Positions 7,721-15,900 of a stretch of DNA of 24,984 nucleotides are shown one piece after another. Made by a program: the position numbers and the translations under genes. This stretch comes from Neisseria perflava. Lineage in GTDB: Bacteria > Pseudomonadota > Gammaproteobacteria > Burkholderiales > Neisseriaceae. Within the stretch, counting starts at the first letter, position 1, and each line of letters starts with the position of its first letter. The notes under the pieces are model-generated. The model saw only the letters and a program-made list of their open reading frames with translations, was not told the origin of the DNA and did not search any database. The DNA lies in assembly GCF_024170405.1 (NCBI RefSeq), contig NZ_JALJYC010000029.1, forward strand, positions 1 through 24,984, given 5' to 3'.

Positions 7721-8023
7721 ATGCATTTGAGTGCTCGAGAACAAGAGAAGCTGATGTTGTTTTTGGCCGGCGAATTGGCGGCCAAACGGCGCGCACGCGG
7801 CTTGAAATTAAATTACCCTGAAACCGTCGCCTATATCTCCAGCCATCTGCTGGAAGCCGCCCGCGACGGCATGAGCGTGGCCGAATTAATGCAATACGGC
7901 GCTACGCTGCTGACGGTAGATGATGTGATGGAAGGCGTGGCCGAGATGGTGCATGAAGTGCAAATCGAGGCCACCTTCCCCGACGGTACCAAGCTCGTGA
8001 CCGTACACCAGCCTGTCCGCTAA
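7721..8023 (+). CDS. ureA: Urease subunit gamma
   Basis: A 100-residue protein with the full UreA sequence: MHLSAREQEKLMLFLAGELA at the start, the family block LNYPETVAYISSHLLEAARDG in the middle (given here as a family match), then MEGVAEMVHEVQIEATFPDGT before the end. Length is exactly typical. The ATG at 7721 has AAAGGA eight bases upstream; the frame is open earlier but that part is not UreA-like. UreA is the small structural subunit of cytosolic nickel urease, which hydrolyses urea to ammonia and carbamate. It is the first gene of the urease operon; the fused UreB-UreC gene follows after 86 bases that include one single DUS. Confidence 0.97.
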   Translation: MHLSAREQEKLMLFLAGELAAKRRARGLKLNYPETVAYISSHLLEAARDGMSVAELMQYGATLLTVDDVMEGVAEMVHEVQIEATFPDGTKLVTVHQPVR

Positions 8024-8109
8024 ACCGCGCTTACGCCGATTAGCCCGAATAATTTTCAGACGGCCTCTGTCATACAGCAGACACCGTTGCGACAAATGGA
8101 AAGAACATC

Positions 8110-10158
8110 ATGACTCCCGGAGAATATATTACCGCCGAAGGCGATGTGGCCGCCAATCTCGGCCGCCAAACCCGTACCCTGACCGTAGCCAACTTGGGCG
8201 ATCGCCCGATTCAAGTCGGCTCGCATTACCATTTTTTTGAAACCAATGCCGCGCTGCAGTTTGACCGCGAGGCAGCCAAAGGTTTTCACTTAAACGTGCC
8301 CAGCGGCAATGCCGTGCGCTTCGAGCCGGGCGAGAGCAAAACCGTTGAGCTGGTCTCTTTCGGCGGCAATCAGGTTTTACACGGCTTTCACAATGACACC
8401 AATGGCAAAGTGGCCGTTGCCAACGATACCGGCAAACCCGCCTTGGTGATTCCGCGTGCGCAATATGCCGCCACTTACGGCCCGACCGTCGGCGACAAAG
8501 TGCGCTTGGGCGATACTGGCCTGTTTGCCACCGTGGAAAAAGATTTGCTGACCCACGGCGACGAATGCAAATTCGGCGGCGGCAAATCGGTGCGCGACGG
8601 CATGGCGCAATCGGCCACTGAATCACGCGACAATGAAAATGTATTGGATTTTGTCATCACCAATGTATTGATTATCGACCACAGCGGCATTATCAAGGCC
8701 GACATCGGTATCCGCGAAGGCAAAATCGTCGGTATCGGCCAAGCCGGTAATCCCGACACCATGGATGGCGTAACGCCCAATATGATTATCGGCGCGTCAA
8801 CCGAAGTGCATAACGGCGCCCACCTCATCGTCACCGCCGGCGGTATCGACACCCACATTCACAATATCTGCCCGCAACAAATTACCCATTCGATTGAAAG
8901 TGGTATTACCACCATGATTGGCGGCGGCACCGGCCCGGCCGACGGCACCAACGCCACCACCGTCACCCCGGGCGCGTGGAACATGCGCCGTATGCTGCAA
9001 GCCGCCGACGCTTATCCGGTAAACCTGGGCTTTTTCGGCAAAGGCAACTGCGCTTCCAAAGAGCCGCTGCGCGAGCAAATCCGCGCCGGCGCATTGGGTT
9101 TGAAAATCCATGAAGACTGGGGTGCCACCCCTGCCGTGATTGACGCGGCGCTGGGCGTAGCCGATGAAATGGACATCCAAGTCGCCATCCACACCGACAC
9201 GCTCAACGAAGGCGGTTTCTTGGAAGACACCATGAAAGCCATCAATGGCCGCGTGATTCACACCTTCCACACCGAAGGTGCGGGCGGCGGCCATGCGCCG
9301 GACATCATCAAAGCGGCGATGTACCCGAACGTATTGCCCGCTTCGACCAACCCGACCCGTCCTTACACCGTCAACACCATCGACGAGCATTTGGATATGC
9401 TGATGGTCTGCCACCACCTCGACAAACGCGTGCCGGAAGACGTGGCCTTTGCCGACAGCCGTATCCGTCCGGAAACCATCGCCGCCGAAGATATTTTGCA
9501 CGACATGGGCGTGTTCTCGATTATGAGTTCCGACTCGCAAGCGATGGGGCGTCCTGCCGAAGTGATTCTGCGCACCTGGCAAACCGCTGACAAAATGAAA
9601 CAGCAGCGCGGCGCCCTGCCGGAAGATTCAGACGGCAGCGACAACTTCCGTATCAAACGCTACATCGCCAAATACACCATCAACCCCGCCATCGCCCACG
9701 GCATAGACCAATACGTCGGTTCGGTGGAAATCGGCAAAATGGCGGATTTGGTGTTGTGGAAACCGGCCTTCTTCGGTGTCAAACCGGAAATCATCATCAA
9801 AAACGGCTTCATCAGCTACGCGCGCATGGGCGACCCGAACGCCAGCATTCCGACCCCGCAGCCGGTGATTTACCGCCCGATGTTCGGCGCAGACGGCAAA
9901 GCCGTGGCGCATACCGCCGTGTTGTTTGTGTCGCAAGCCGCCGTGGATGCTGACATCCGCAGCGAATATGGTTTGGAAAAAGCAACCCTGCCGGTCAAAG
10001 GCTGCCGCACCATCGGCAAAAAAGACCTGATTCACAACAACGGCACGCCCGAAATCAGCGTTGACCCCGAGCGTTACGAAGTGCGCGTCGATGGCGAACT
10101 GATCACCTGCGAACCGGCGAAAAACCTGCCTTTGGCGCAGCGTTATTTCCTGTTTTAA
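8110..10158 (+). CDS. ureBC: Urease beta-alpha fusion protein (UreB-UreC)
   Basis: One 682-residue open frame carries both the beta and alpha urease subunits. Residues 1 to about 100 are UreB (MTPGEYITAEGD, then RPIQVGSHYHFFETN and AVRFEPGESK). A short linker of about ten residues leads into UreC at AQYAATYGPTVGDKVRLGDT. Counting from the UreC offset of 115, all active-site residues of Klebsiella UreC are present: nickel ligands His249, His251, Lys332 (the carbamylated lysine), His361, His387 and Asp475, plus catalytic His435 and flap Cys434. The UreC part is 567 residues, the usual length. No stop, frameshift or convincing internal ribosome site lies at the junction. The product is the catalytic core of urease; a fusion of these two subunits is unusual. 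Confidence 0.95.
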   Translation: MTPGEYITAEGDVAANLGRQTRTLTVANLGDRPIQVGSHYHFFETNAALQFDREAAKGFHLNVPSGNAVRFEPGESKTVELVSFGGNQVLHGFHNDTNGKVAVANDTGKPALVIPRAQYAATYGPTVGDKVRLGDTGLFATVEKDLLTHGDECKFGGGKSVRDGMAQSATESRDNENVLDFVITNVLIIDHSGIIKADIGIREGKIVGIGQAGNPDTMDGVTPNMIIGASTEVHNGAHLIVTAGGIDTHIHNICPQQITHSIESGITTMIGGGTGPADGTNATTVTPGAWNMRRMLQAADAYPVNLGFFGKGNCASKEPLREQIRAGALGLKIHEDWGATPAVIDAALGVADEMDIQVAIHTDTLNEGGFLEDTMKAINGRVIHTFHTEGAGGGHAPDIIKAAMYPNVLPASTNPTRPYTVNTIDEHLDMLMVCHHLDKRVPEDVAFADSRIRPETIAAEDILHDMGVFSIMSSDSQAMGRPAEVILRTWQTADKMKQQRGALPEDSDGSDNFRIKRYIAKYTINPAIAHGIDQYVGSVEIGKMADLVLWKPAFFGVKPEIIIKNGFISYARMGDPNASIPTPQPVIYRPMFGADGKAVAHTAVLFVSQAAVDADIRSEYGLEKATLPVKGCRTIGKKDLIHNNGTPEISVDPERYEVRVDGELITCEPAKNLPLAQRYFLF

Positions 10159-10163
10159 CCTGC

Positions 10164-10200
10164 TTTCAGACGGCCTTTCAAGCAAGAAGGCCGTCTGAAA
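10164..10200. repeat. DUS inverted pair, reversed orientation, between ureBC and ureE
   Basis: TTTCAGACGGCCTT and AAGGCCGTCTGAAA flank a 9-base loop. The pair is arranged with the complement first and the DUS second, and the stem is followed by AAATTC and not by a T-run. It is therefore a poor intrinsic terminator, consistent with its place inside the operon. Confidence 0.85.
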
Positions 10201-10219
10201 AATTCAAAAAAATATTGAT

Positions 10220-10780
10220 ATGAACTTAATTATCCAAGATATTCTGCCTGCCGATACCGCTATTGCCGCCTCTGCCGAGCGCGACAGCGTGGAATTGGAA
10301 TGGTACGAAGCCGACCGCCGCATTTTGCGCAAAACCACCGTCGGCGGGCGCGATATGGCGTTCCGCCTGCTCAAAGAAGGCCAGCGTTTGGAACACGGCG
10401 ATTTGGTCTATGCCGACGACAAATTGGCGATTAGCGTGGTCATCAAGCCCAGCGACACCATCGTTTTGGCGCCGCAAACCCTGCCTGATATGGCGCGTGC
10501 CTGCTACGAAATCGGCAACAAACATTCGCCGCTGTTTCTCGACGGCAACGAATTGCTGCTAACCTATGACCAACCGATGTTCCTCTGGCTGGAAGCCGCC
10601 GGTTTCGCGCCGAAAAAAGAGCAGCGCCGCTTGAGCCATGCCCTGCGCGCCAACTCTGCGCAAGGCGTCGGCGGCGGTCATTCGCATTCGCACGACCATG
10701 ACCACGCGCACGGCCACAGCCATTCGCATGACCATGACCACGGCCATTCCCACAGCCACGGGCATCATCATGAGCACTAA
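10220..10780 (+). CDS. ureE: Urease accessory nickel chaperone UreE
   Basis: A 186-residue UreE. The N-terminal peptide-binding domain (1-75) is followed by the metal-binding domain with the conserved GNKHSPLF motif, where His102 corresponds to the dimer-interface nickel ligand. The C-terminal tail is extremely histidine-rich: 18 of the last 34 residues are His, in HSHSHDHDH-type repeats. UreE binds nickel and passes it to UreG for insertion into the urease active site. The long tail suggests nickel storage as well as transfer. The ribosome site is weak. The gene overlaps ureF by 11 bp. The repetitive DNA of the tail (about 10677-10775) could vary in length by slippage. Confidence 0.95.
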   Translation: MNLIIQDILPADTAIAASAERDSVELEWYEADRRILRKTTVGGRDMAFRLLKEGQRLEHGDLVYADDKLAISVVIKPSDTIVLAPQTLPDMARACYEIGNKHSPLFLDGNELLLTYDQPMFLWLEAAGFAPKKEQRRLSHALRANSAQGVGGGHSHSHDHDHAHGHSHSHDHDHGHSHSHGHHHEH

Positions 10781-11456
10781 ACTTACCTCGCTGCTGCATT
10801 TGGTCGATCCCACCCTGCCCATCGGCGGTTTTAACCACTCCGGCGGTTTGGAAACCTTTGTACAACAACGCATTGTCAACAGTAAAGCCGATTTGCAAGA
10901 ATATGTCAGCGTGCAACTGGCGCAAAGCTGGGCGCACAACGATGGTGCTTATGTGTCGCTGGCTTACACCGCCGCAACCGACGGCGACAGCGCCGCGCTG
11001 CTGAAGTTGGATGAAAAAATCGCCGCCAACAAAGCACCGCGCGAAGTGCGCGAAGCCGCCACCAAATTGGGCGTGCGCCTGCTGAAAATTTTTGCCCGCT
11101 ACGATGAAAACCCGCTGTTGCAGGATTTTCAGACGGCCATCACGCAAAAGCAAGCTTACGGTTTTTATCCCTTGGTGTTCGGCATGATTGCCGCGTTGGA
11201 AGGCTTGCCCAAAGAAGAAACCCTGACGGCGTTTTACTACAATGCCGCCGTCGGCGCGATTACCAACGGCGTGAAGCTGATTCCGCTCAGCCAGATGGAC
11301 GGGCAGGATATTCTGTTTTCCCTGCGTGAACCGATTACCGCAGCGGTGGAATCCAGTCTGCACCCCGACCAAGACATGCTCGGCGCCGCCAGCATTGCCA
11401 GCGACATCCGCGCCATGCAGCATGAGCGCTTGTATTCGCGGCTGTATATGAGTTGA
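10770..11456 (+). CDS. ureF: Urease accessory protein UreF
   Basis: A 228-residue, largely helical protein with clear UreF sequence: LLHLVDPTLPIGGFNHSGGLE near the N-terminus and QAYGFYPLVFG, FYYNAAVGAITNGVKLIPLSQ and the AS..SDIRAMQHERLYSRLYMS ending. The start at 10770 lies within the last codons of ureE (CATCATCATGAG), so translation is probably coupled; a longer in-frame extension upstream merely reads through the His-tail DNA in another frame. UreF joins UreD and UreG in the complex that activates apo-urease, acting as a gate for GTP-dependent nickel delivery. An internal DUS core is found at about 11128-11140. Confidence 0.95.
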   Translation: MSTKLTSLLHLVDPTLPIGGFNHSGGLETFVQQRIVNSKADLQEYVSVQLAQSWAHNDGAYVSLAYTAATDGDSAALLKLDEKIAANKAPREVREAATKLGVRLLKIFARYDENPLLQDFQTAITQKQAYGFYPLVFGMIAALEGLPKEETLTAFYYNAAVGAITNGVKLIPLSQMDGQDILFSLREPITAAVESSLHPDQDMLGAASIASDIRAMQHERLYSRLYMS

Positions 11457-11465
11457 CCGTATCCG

Positions 11466-11490
11466 TTTCAGACGGCCTGGCCGTCTGAAA
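11466..11490. repeat. DUS inverted pair, reversed orientation, between ureF and hupE
   Basis: TTTCAGACGGCC, a single T, then GGCCGTCTGAAA: an almost perfect 25-bp palindrome made of two uptake sequences pointing outwards. There is no T-run after it, so termination is not expected. Confidence 0.85.
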
Positions 11491-11540
11491 ACCGGTTTGA
11501 TTTAATTGAATTTTTCCCTTTTACCACTAGGACTTTTATC

Positions 11541-12101
11541 ATGAAAAAATTTCTGACTCTGATTGCTTTAACCACCGTTTCCGCCGCTGCCATGGCGCAC
11601 CCCGGCCATGCCGATACCGGCCTGATGAGCGGCTTGGTACACCCCGTCAGCGGCATTGACCATATTTTGGCGATGTTGGGCGTGGGCTTGTGGGCAGCTT
11701 CGCTCGGCGGCAAAGCGCGTTGGGCGCTGCCTGCCGGTTTCGTGGCAATGATGGCCGTCGGTTTTGCCTTTGGTGCCAACGGCGGTGAAATTCCGATGAT
11801 GGAACAAGGCATTGCCGCCTCTGTTTTGGTGATTGGTTTGGCTGCTGCTTGGGCCAAACGCATTCCGGTTGCCGCAGCCGCTGCGCTGGTGGGCGTGTTC
11901 GCTCTGTTCCACGGCGTGGCGCACGGCGTGGAAATGCACGGCTCTTCTGCCTTGGCTTACGCCGGCGGCTTCCTGGTCAGCACCGTTGTCCTGCTGGCTG
12001 CCGGTTTATTTGCCGGTACTGCCCTGAGCAAAAACGTATGGTTCAACCGCATTGCCGGTACTGCCATCGGCGCGGTTGGCTTGGGTCTGCTGTTTGCCTG
12101 A
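11541..12101 (+). CDS. HupE/UreJ-family nickel transporter
   Basis: A 186-residue inner membrane protein. Residues 1-19 form a signal peptide (MKKFLTLIALTTVSAAAMA), giving a mature N-terminus HPGH that may bind metal. About six hydrophobic segments follow. The family motif HPVSGIDH is at residues 34-41, with the nickel-transport residues His34, Asp40 and His41, and FHGVAHGVEM is the second conserved histidine motif. HupE/UreJ proteins import nickel (a few relatives cobalt), and a place inside a urease operon fits nickel supply to UreE and UreG. AGGAC ten bases before the ATG is the likely ribosome site. It could be named hupE or ureJ; the sequence does not decide. Confidence 0.93.
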   Translation: MKKFLTLIALTTVSAAAMAHPGHADTGLMSGLVHPVSGIDHILAMLGVGLWAASLGGKARWALPAGFVAMMAVGFAFGANGGEIPMMEQGIAASVLVIGLAAAWAKRIPVAAAAALVGVFALFHGVAHGVEMHGSSALAYAGGFLVSTVVLLAAGLFAGTALSKNVWFNRIAGTAIGAVGLGLLFA

Positions 12102-12236
12102 TATGCACGCAGGACGGCTGAAAAAGCCTGTCTGTCGGCAAGGTTATCGCCTTGTTAACGGCTGTTAATTTCGCTTTTCAGACGGCCTCACGCGCTTTTT
12201 TCCCTCACGATAACAACTGAAAACAGAAAGTCTCCC

Positions 12237-12872
12237 ATGCGCAACTACATCAAAATCGGCGTGGCCGGCCCGGTGGGTGCGGGCAAAACCGCCCTGATTG
12301 AACGCCTGACCCGCCAAATGGCCAGCGAATACAGCATTGCCGTCATTACCAATGACATCTACACCCGCGAAGACGCGGAGTTTCTGACCAAAAACAGCCT
12401 GTTGCCCGCCGAACGCATTATGGGCGTGGAAACCGGCGGCTGCCCGCACACCGCCATCCGCGAAGACGCTTCCATGAACTTGGAAGCGGTGGACGAAATG
12501 GTGGCGCGTTTCCCCGACGTGCAAATCGTATTTATCGAATCCGGCGGCGACAACCTTTCCGCCACATTCAGCCCGGATTTGGCCGATGTCACTATTTTCG
12601 TGATTGACGTGGCGCAAGGCGAAAAAATCCCGCGCAAAGGCGGCCCGGGCATTACCCGTTCCGATTTGCTGGTGATTAACAAAACCGACCTCGCCCCGTT
12701 TGTCGGCGCCAGTTTGGAAGTGATGGAACGCGACGCGCGCCGTATGCGCGGCGGCCAGCCGTTTGTCTTCACCAACCTGCGCACCGACGAGCATTTGGCC
12801 GATGTAATCGGCTGGATTAAAAAATACGCGTTGTTGGAAAATGTCGAAGAACCGGCCGGTTTGGTACGTTGA
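12237..12872 (+). CDS. ureG: Urease accessory GTPase UreG
   Basis: A 211-residue SIMIBI-class GTPase. The P-loop GPVGAGKT is at residues 11-18, the nickel-binding CPH motif at 69-71, followed by ESGGDNL (Walker B region) and NKTDLAP (guanine specificity). Length matches the family. UreG receives nickel from UreE, dimerises on GTP binding and, within the UreD-UreF-UreG complex, releases nickel to urease on hydrolysis. It follows hupE after 135 bases that contain one DUS on the complementary strand (about 12175-12187). A hairpin with a T-run follows its stop. Confidence 0.97.
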   Translation: MRNYIKIGVAGPVGAGKTALIERLTRQMASEYSIAVITNDIYTREDAEFLTKNSLLPAERIMGVETGGCPHTAIREDASMNLEAVDEMVARFPDVQIVFIESGGDNLSATFSPDLADVTIFVIDVAQGEKIPRKGGPGITRSDLLVINKTDLAPFVGASLEVMERDARRMRGGQPFVFTNLRTDEHLADVIGWIKKYALLENVEEPAGLVR

Positions 12873-12886
12873 TTTTCAGACGGCAT

Positions 12887-12916
12887 GTAGGGTGGATTCC
12901 ACCCTACGCATTTTTT
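12887..12916 (+). terminator. GTAGGGTGGA hairpin with T-run after ureG
   Basis: GTAGGGTGGA (12887-12896), one T, then TCCACCCTAC (12898-12907), followed by GCATTTTTT. It looks like a working intrinsic terminator or attenuator between ureG and ureD. The GTAGGGTGG/CCACCCTAC unit is, to my knowledge, a short dispersed sequence in Neisseria genomes; that part is from memory. Confidence 0.6.
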
Positions 12917-12928
12917 AAAACCATGTTT

Positions 12929-12956
12929 TTTCAGACGGCCTCAAGGCCGTCTGAAA
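12929..12956. repeat. DUS inverted pair, reversed orientation, upstream of ureD
   Basis: TTTCAGACGGCCT, CA, AGGCCGTCTGAAA: two uptake sequences pointing outwards, 28 bp in total, 27 bases before the ureD start. No T-run follows. Confidence 0.85.
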
Positions 12957-12983
12957 TCTGCCCACCCTTTCCCTGACCCGCCT

Positions 12984-13814
12984 ATGCACGCCAAACTCAC
13001 CCTCGATACCCAAATCCGACAAGGCAAGACCACGCTGAAAAACTGTTTTGTCACGCCGCCCTTAAAGCTGCTGCCGCTGCCCACACAAGCCGACGGCATG
13101 TTGCGTGCGGTGCAGATGTCCGCCTCACCCGGTTTGCTGGCGGGGGATATTATCGAAACCGAAATCGAGGTGTGCGAACACGGCGCATTGTCGCTGTTTA
13201 CCCAAGCCTTTACCCGCGTCTTGAGTATGCGCGAGGGCGATAAAGCCGAGCAGCGCACGCATATCCGTATGCAGCCGCACAGCCGTTTGTGTTTCCTGCC
13301 GCACCCTTTGGTGTTGCACGAAGGCAGTACGCTCATCCAAACCACCGATATTGATTTGGGCGACCACTGCAACCTGCTCTACGGCGAAATCATCGCCGCC
13401 GGACGGGTATTGCGCGATGAAAAATTCGCCTTCGCCCGCCTGTCGTCGCATTTGAATATCCGCCACCACGGGCGCGAATGGATTACCGACAACATCCAAT
13501 GGCAACTGGCGCACTATCCGCTCAATGTTATCGGCCAAATGGAAGGCTACACCCACCAGCTCAATCTGTTCTACGCCGACAGCGGCAAAATGCCGTCTGA
13601 AATCCGTGCGCAAGTTGATGATGTGTATGCGGCGCTGTCGGAATCTTTTGCCGATTCAAACATTTTATGGGGCGTTACCCAAGCCAATGAGCAAGTATTG
13701 TGTTTGCGCGCTTTGGCCAACAATGCCCAAGATTTGCAACAGCTGCTGCAAGCGGCCGTCGGCCAGCTCCACAGCGGCCAGATTACACCGCAAACCGCCG
13801 TCTTTTTCCGTTAA
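12984..13814 (+). CDS. ureD: Urease accessory protein UreD (UreH)
   Basis: A 276-residue protein with the UreD pattern: an N-terminal beta-rich region with SPGLLAGDIIETEIEV, then TQAFTRVLSM, LPHPLVLHEGS, and GEIIAAGRVLRDEKFAF. UreD binds apo-urease directly and forms the scaffold and channel through which nickel reaches the active site. Length is normal. In many bacteria ureD is the first gene of the cluster; here it is second to last, separated from ureG by 111 bases holding a hairpin and a DUS pair, so it may have its own or reduced expression. The urea transporter starts 23 bases after its stop. Confidence 0.94.
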   Translation: MHAKLTLDTQIRQGKTTLKNCFVTPPLKLLPLPTQADGMLRAVQMSASPGLLAGDIIETEIEVCEHGALSLFTQAFTRVLSMREGDKAEQRTHIRMQPHSRLCFLPHPLVLHEGSTLIQTTDIDLGDHCNLLYGEIIAAGRVLRDEKFAFARLSSHLNIRHHGREWITDNIQWQLAHYPLNVIGQMEGYTHQLNLFYADSGKMPSEIRAQVDDVYAALSESFADSNILWGVTQANEQVLCLRALANNAQDLQQLLQAAVGQLHSGQITPQTAVFFR

Positions 13815-13837
13815 TTTCTGGCGTTTTTATTCTTATC

Positions 13838-14722
13838 ATGAAACTGATTCAAACCACCCTGACCGGTATCGGCCAAATCTTCTTGCAGGAAAACTATTTT
13901 TCCGGCCTGCTGATTACCATCGGCATGTTTTTCAGTCACTGGGCGCTGGGCGTTGCCTGCCTGCTCGGTTCGCTGATTGGCACACTTACCGCGCAGGGCT
14001 TGAAATTCCCTGAAGAGCAAATCCAGCAGGGGCTTTACGGCTTCAATGCCAGCCTTGCCATGATGTGCGCCCTGTTCACCTTTGGCGAAGACGACCCTTC
14101 GCGTCTGACAGTATGGCTATTAGGCGCTGTTGCCGCCGTTGTCGCCACCTTGATTATGCGCGTCTTTATGAAAGCCGGCCGCCCCGCCTACACCTTCCCG
14201 TTTGTCTTAACCAGCTGGGCATTCTGCTGGGGCGTGGCGCATTTCGGCCTGTTTGGTTTAGCGCAAACCACGCCGCCGCTGGCCGACTATACCGACCCGA
14301 TAAACGCCGCCATCGAGCCGCTCTACGCTTGGGCGGAAGTCAACTTCGGCTCATCGCTGCTGACCGGCTTGTTTTTATTTACCGGCATCGCCATCAGCTC
14401 TCCCCATGCCGCCATGTGGGGAACGGCTGCCGCCACTTTCGGCACGGCATTGGCCGCCTGGCTGTTTAACATCAACGGCAACAGCCTGGCCAACGGCTTA
14501 TACGGTTTTTCCGCCGTCTTAGTCGCCTGCGCCTTTGTCGGCAACCGCCTATTGGATTTGATTTACGTCGTGCTCGGCATTGCCTTGGCCGTCATCATCC
14601 AATACGCCGTCGCGCAAACCGGCCTGTCGGCCTACACCTTCGGCTTTATCGCCGCCAGCTGGCTGGTGTTGTTTGCCAAAAAATACCTTGAACGCACCGC
14701 CTTAGCTTCTCCCCGAGCCTGA
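13838..14722 (+). CDS. Urea transporter (UT family)
   Basis: A 294-residue inner membrane protein with about ten hydrophobic segments. It shows the internal duplication of UT-type urea channels: GLYGFNASLAMMCAL in the first half matches GLYGFSAVLVACAF in the second, and PAYTFPFVLTSWAF matches SAYTFGFIAASWLV. The start was placed at MKLIQTTLTG because the longer frame would overlap ureD by over 100 bases. UT channels let urea move down its gradient, so this supplies urease with substrate, much like Yut of Yersinia. It lies 23 bases after ureD and is the last gene of the urease block, ending at a DUS terminator. Confidence 0.92.
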   Translation: MKLIQTTLTGIGQIFLQENYFSGLLITIGMFFSHWALGVACLLGSLIGTLTAQGLKFPEEQIQQGLYGFNASLAMMCALFTFGEDDPSRLTVWLLGAVAAVVATLIMRVFMKAGRPAYTFPFVLTSWAFCWGVAHFGLFGLAQTTPPLADYTDPINAAIEPLYAWAEVNFGSSLLTGLFLFTGIAISSPHAAMWGTAAATFGTALAAWLFNINGNSLANGLYGFSAVLVACAFVGNRLLDLIYVVLGIALAVIIQYAVAQTGLSAYTFGFIAASWLVLFAKKYLERTALASPRA

Positions 14723-14740
14723 TTCGTCTTTTTTATACCT

Positions 14741-14780
14741 AAGGCCGTCTGAAAACACCGCATAATATTCAGACGGCCTT
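14741..14780 (+). terminator. DUS terminator closing the urease block
   Basis: AAGGCCGTCTGAA and its complement with a 14-base loop, followed by TATTCTG. It has the same orientation as the other gene-end pairs and marks the end of the urease region. Confidence 0.8.
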
Positions 14781-14827
14781 TATTCTGTATTAAAATAACA
14801 GCCGAACCACCTACCCCACATTTTCCC

Positions 14828-15847
14828 ATGTCCAAAAAAATTCTGATTATTTCCCCCAGCTGGATTGGCGACTGCGTCATGACCCAGCCGCTTTACCGCC
14901 GTTTGCACGAATTAAACCCCGGCTGCACCATCAACGTCTTCGCGCCAAAATGGTCGATGGCCGTATTCGAGCGCATGCCCGAAATCAACGAAATCTTTGA
15001 AAATCCTTTCGGCCACGGCGCTTTGGATTTGAAAAAGCGTTGGCGCGTCGGGCGCGAATTGGGCAAGCGCGGTTACGACCAAGTCATCGTATTGCCCGGT
15101 TCGCTCAAATCCGCCGTCATCGCCTTTGCCACCGGCATTAAGCAGCGCACCGGCTATGTCGGCGAATCGCGTTATATTTTGCTCAACGACATCCGCAAGC
15201 TGGATAAAGCCGCGCTGCCGCTGATGGTGGATCGTTACACCGCATTAGCCTACCCCACGCAAGCGGCTTTCAACGGCCATTCTGACAATCCCTTATTCAA
15301 AATCGACCCCGCCAGCCAGCAGGCGGCCTTAGCCAAACACGGCCTCAATACCGCCCAACCGGTCTTGGCCTTCTGCCCCGGCGCCGAATTCGGCCCGGCC
15401 AAGCGCTGGCCAACACGCCATTTTGCCGAACTCGGCCGCCGCTATCTGGCGCAAGGCTGGCAGATTTGGCTCTTCGGTTCGCAAAAAGATTTTGCCACCG
15501 CCGAAGAAATCAATGCGCAAACAGGCAATCAGTGCCGCAATTTGTGCGGACAAACCAGCTTGTCCGAAGCGATTGACCTACTCGCCTGCGCCGAAACGGT
15601 GGTCTGCAACGACAGCGGCCTCATGCACCTGGCCGCCGCGCTCGACCGCAAACTGGTGGCGGTGTACGGCTCGTCCAGCCCAGACCACACGCCGCCCTTG
15701 TCCCCAAAAGCCAAAATTGTCAGCCTGCATTTGGAATGTTCGCCCTGTTTCAAACGCGAATGCCCGCTGGGGCACACCGACTGTCTCAACAAGCTCACGC
15801 CGCAAATGGTAGATGACGCCGCCTGCGAATTGGCGCAAAACCAATAG
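14828..15847 (+). CDS. waaF: ADP-heptose:LPS heptosyltransferase II
   Basis: A 339-residue GT9 glycosyltransferase. The N-terminal Rossmann domain starts ILIISPSWIGDCVMTQPLYR, with the Asp13-14 region typical of heptosyltransferases. The second domain has CPGAEFGPAKRWP (ADP-heptose binding) and NDSGLMHLAAAL. The closing part with SPCFKRECPLGHTDC is characteristic of WaaF/RfaF. It adds the second heptose to the lipooligosaccharide inner core at the cytosolic face of the inner membrane. No clear ribosome site precedes the ATG. It has no functional tie to its neighbours and sits between two DUS terminators. Confidence 0.93.
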   Translation: MSKKILIISPSWIGDCVMTQPLYRRLHELNPGCTINVFAPKWSMAVFERMPEINEIFENPFGHGALDLKKRWRVGRELGKRGYDQVIVLPGSLKSAVIAFATGIKQRTGYVGESRYILLNDIRKLDKAALPLMVDRYTALAYPTQAAFNGHSDNPLFKIDPASQQAALAKHGLNTAQPVLAFCPGAEFGPAKRWPTRHFAELGRRYLAQGWQIWLFGSQKDFATAEEINAQTGNQCRNLCGQTSLSEAIDLLACAETVVCNDSGLMHLAAALDRKLVAVYGSSSPDHTPPLSPKAKIVSLHLECSPCFKRECPLGHTDCLNKLTPQMVDDAACELAQNQ

Positions 15848-15864
15848 CCTGTTATAAAACCGTC

Positions 15865-15899
15865 AGGCCGTCTGAATCGAATTTCCTTTCAGACGGCCT
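15865..15899 (+). terminator. DUS inverted pair after waaF, abutting a repeat element
   Basis: AGGCCGTCTGAA and its complement with an 11-base loop. Only one A (15900) separates it from the repeat that starts at 15901, and the T-run expected after GGCCT is missing. The inserted repeat may have displaced it. Confidence 0.7.
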
Positions 15900-15900
15900 A

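Noticed and set aside
8400..8480. Separate UreB and UreC reading frames with an internal start
   Set aside because: No stop codon is present and the GTG and TTG codons in the linker lack a ribosome binding site, so a true fusion is the simpler reading.
13700..13837. A longer start for the urea transporter
   Set aside because: It would overlap ureD by 115 bases and adds an Arg/Ala-rich shadow sequence; MKLIQTT at 13838 begins a normal UT protein.
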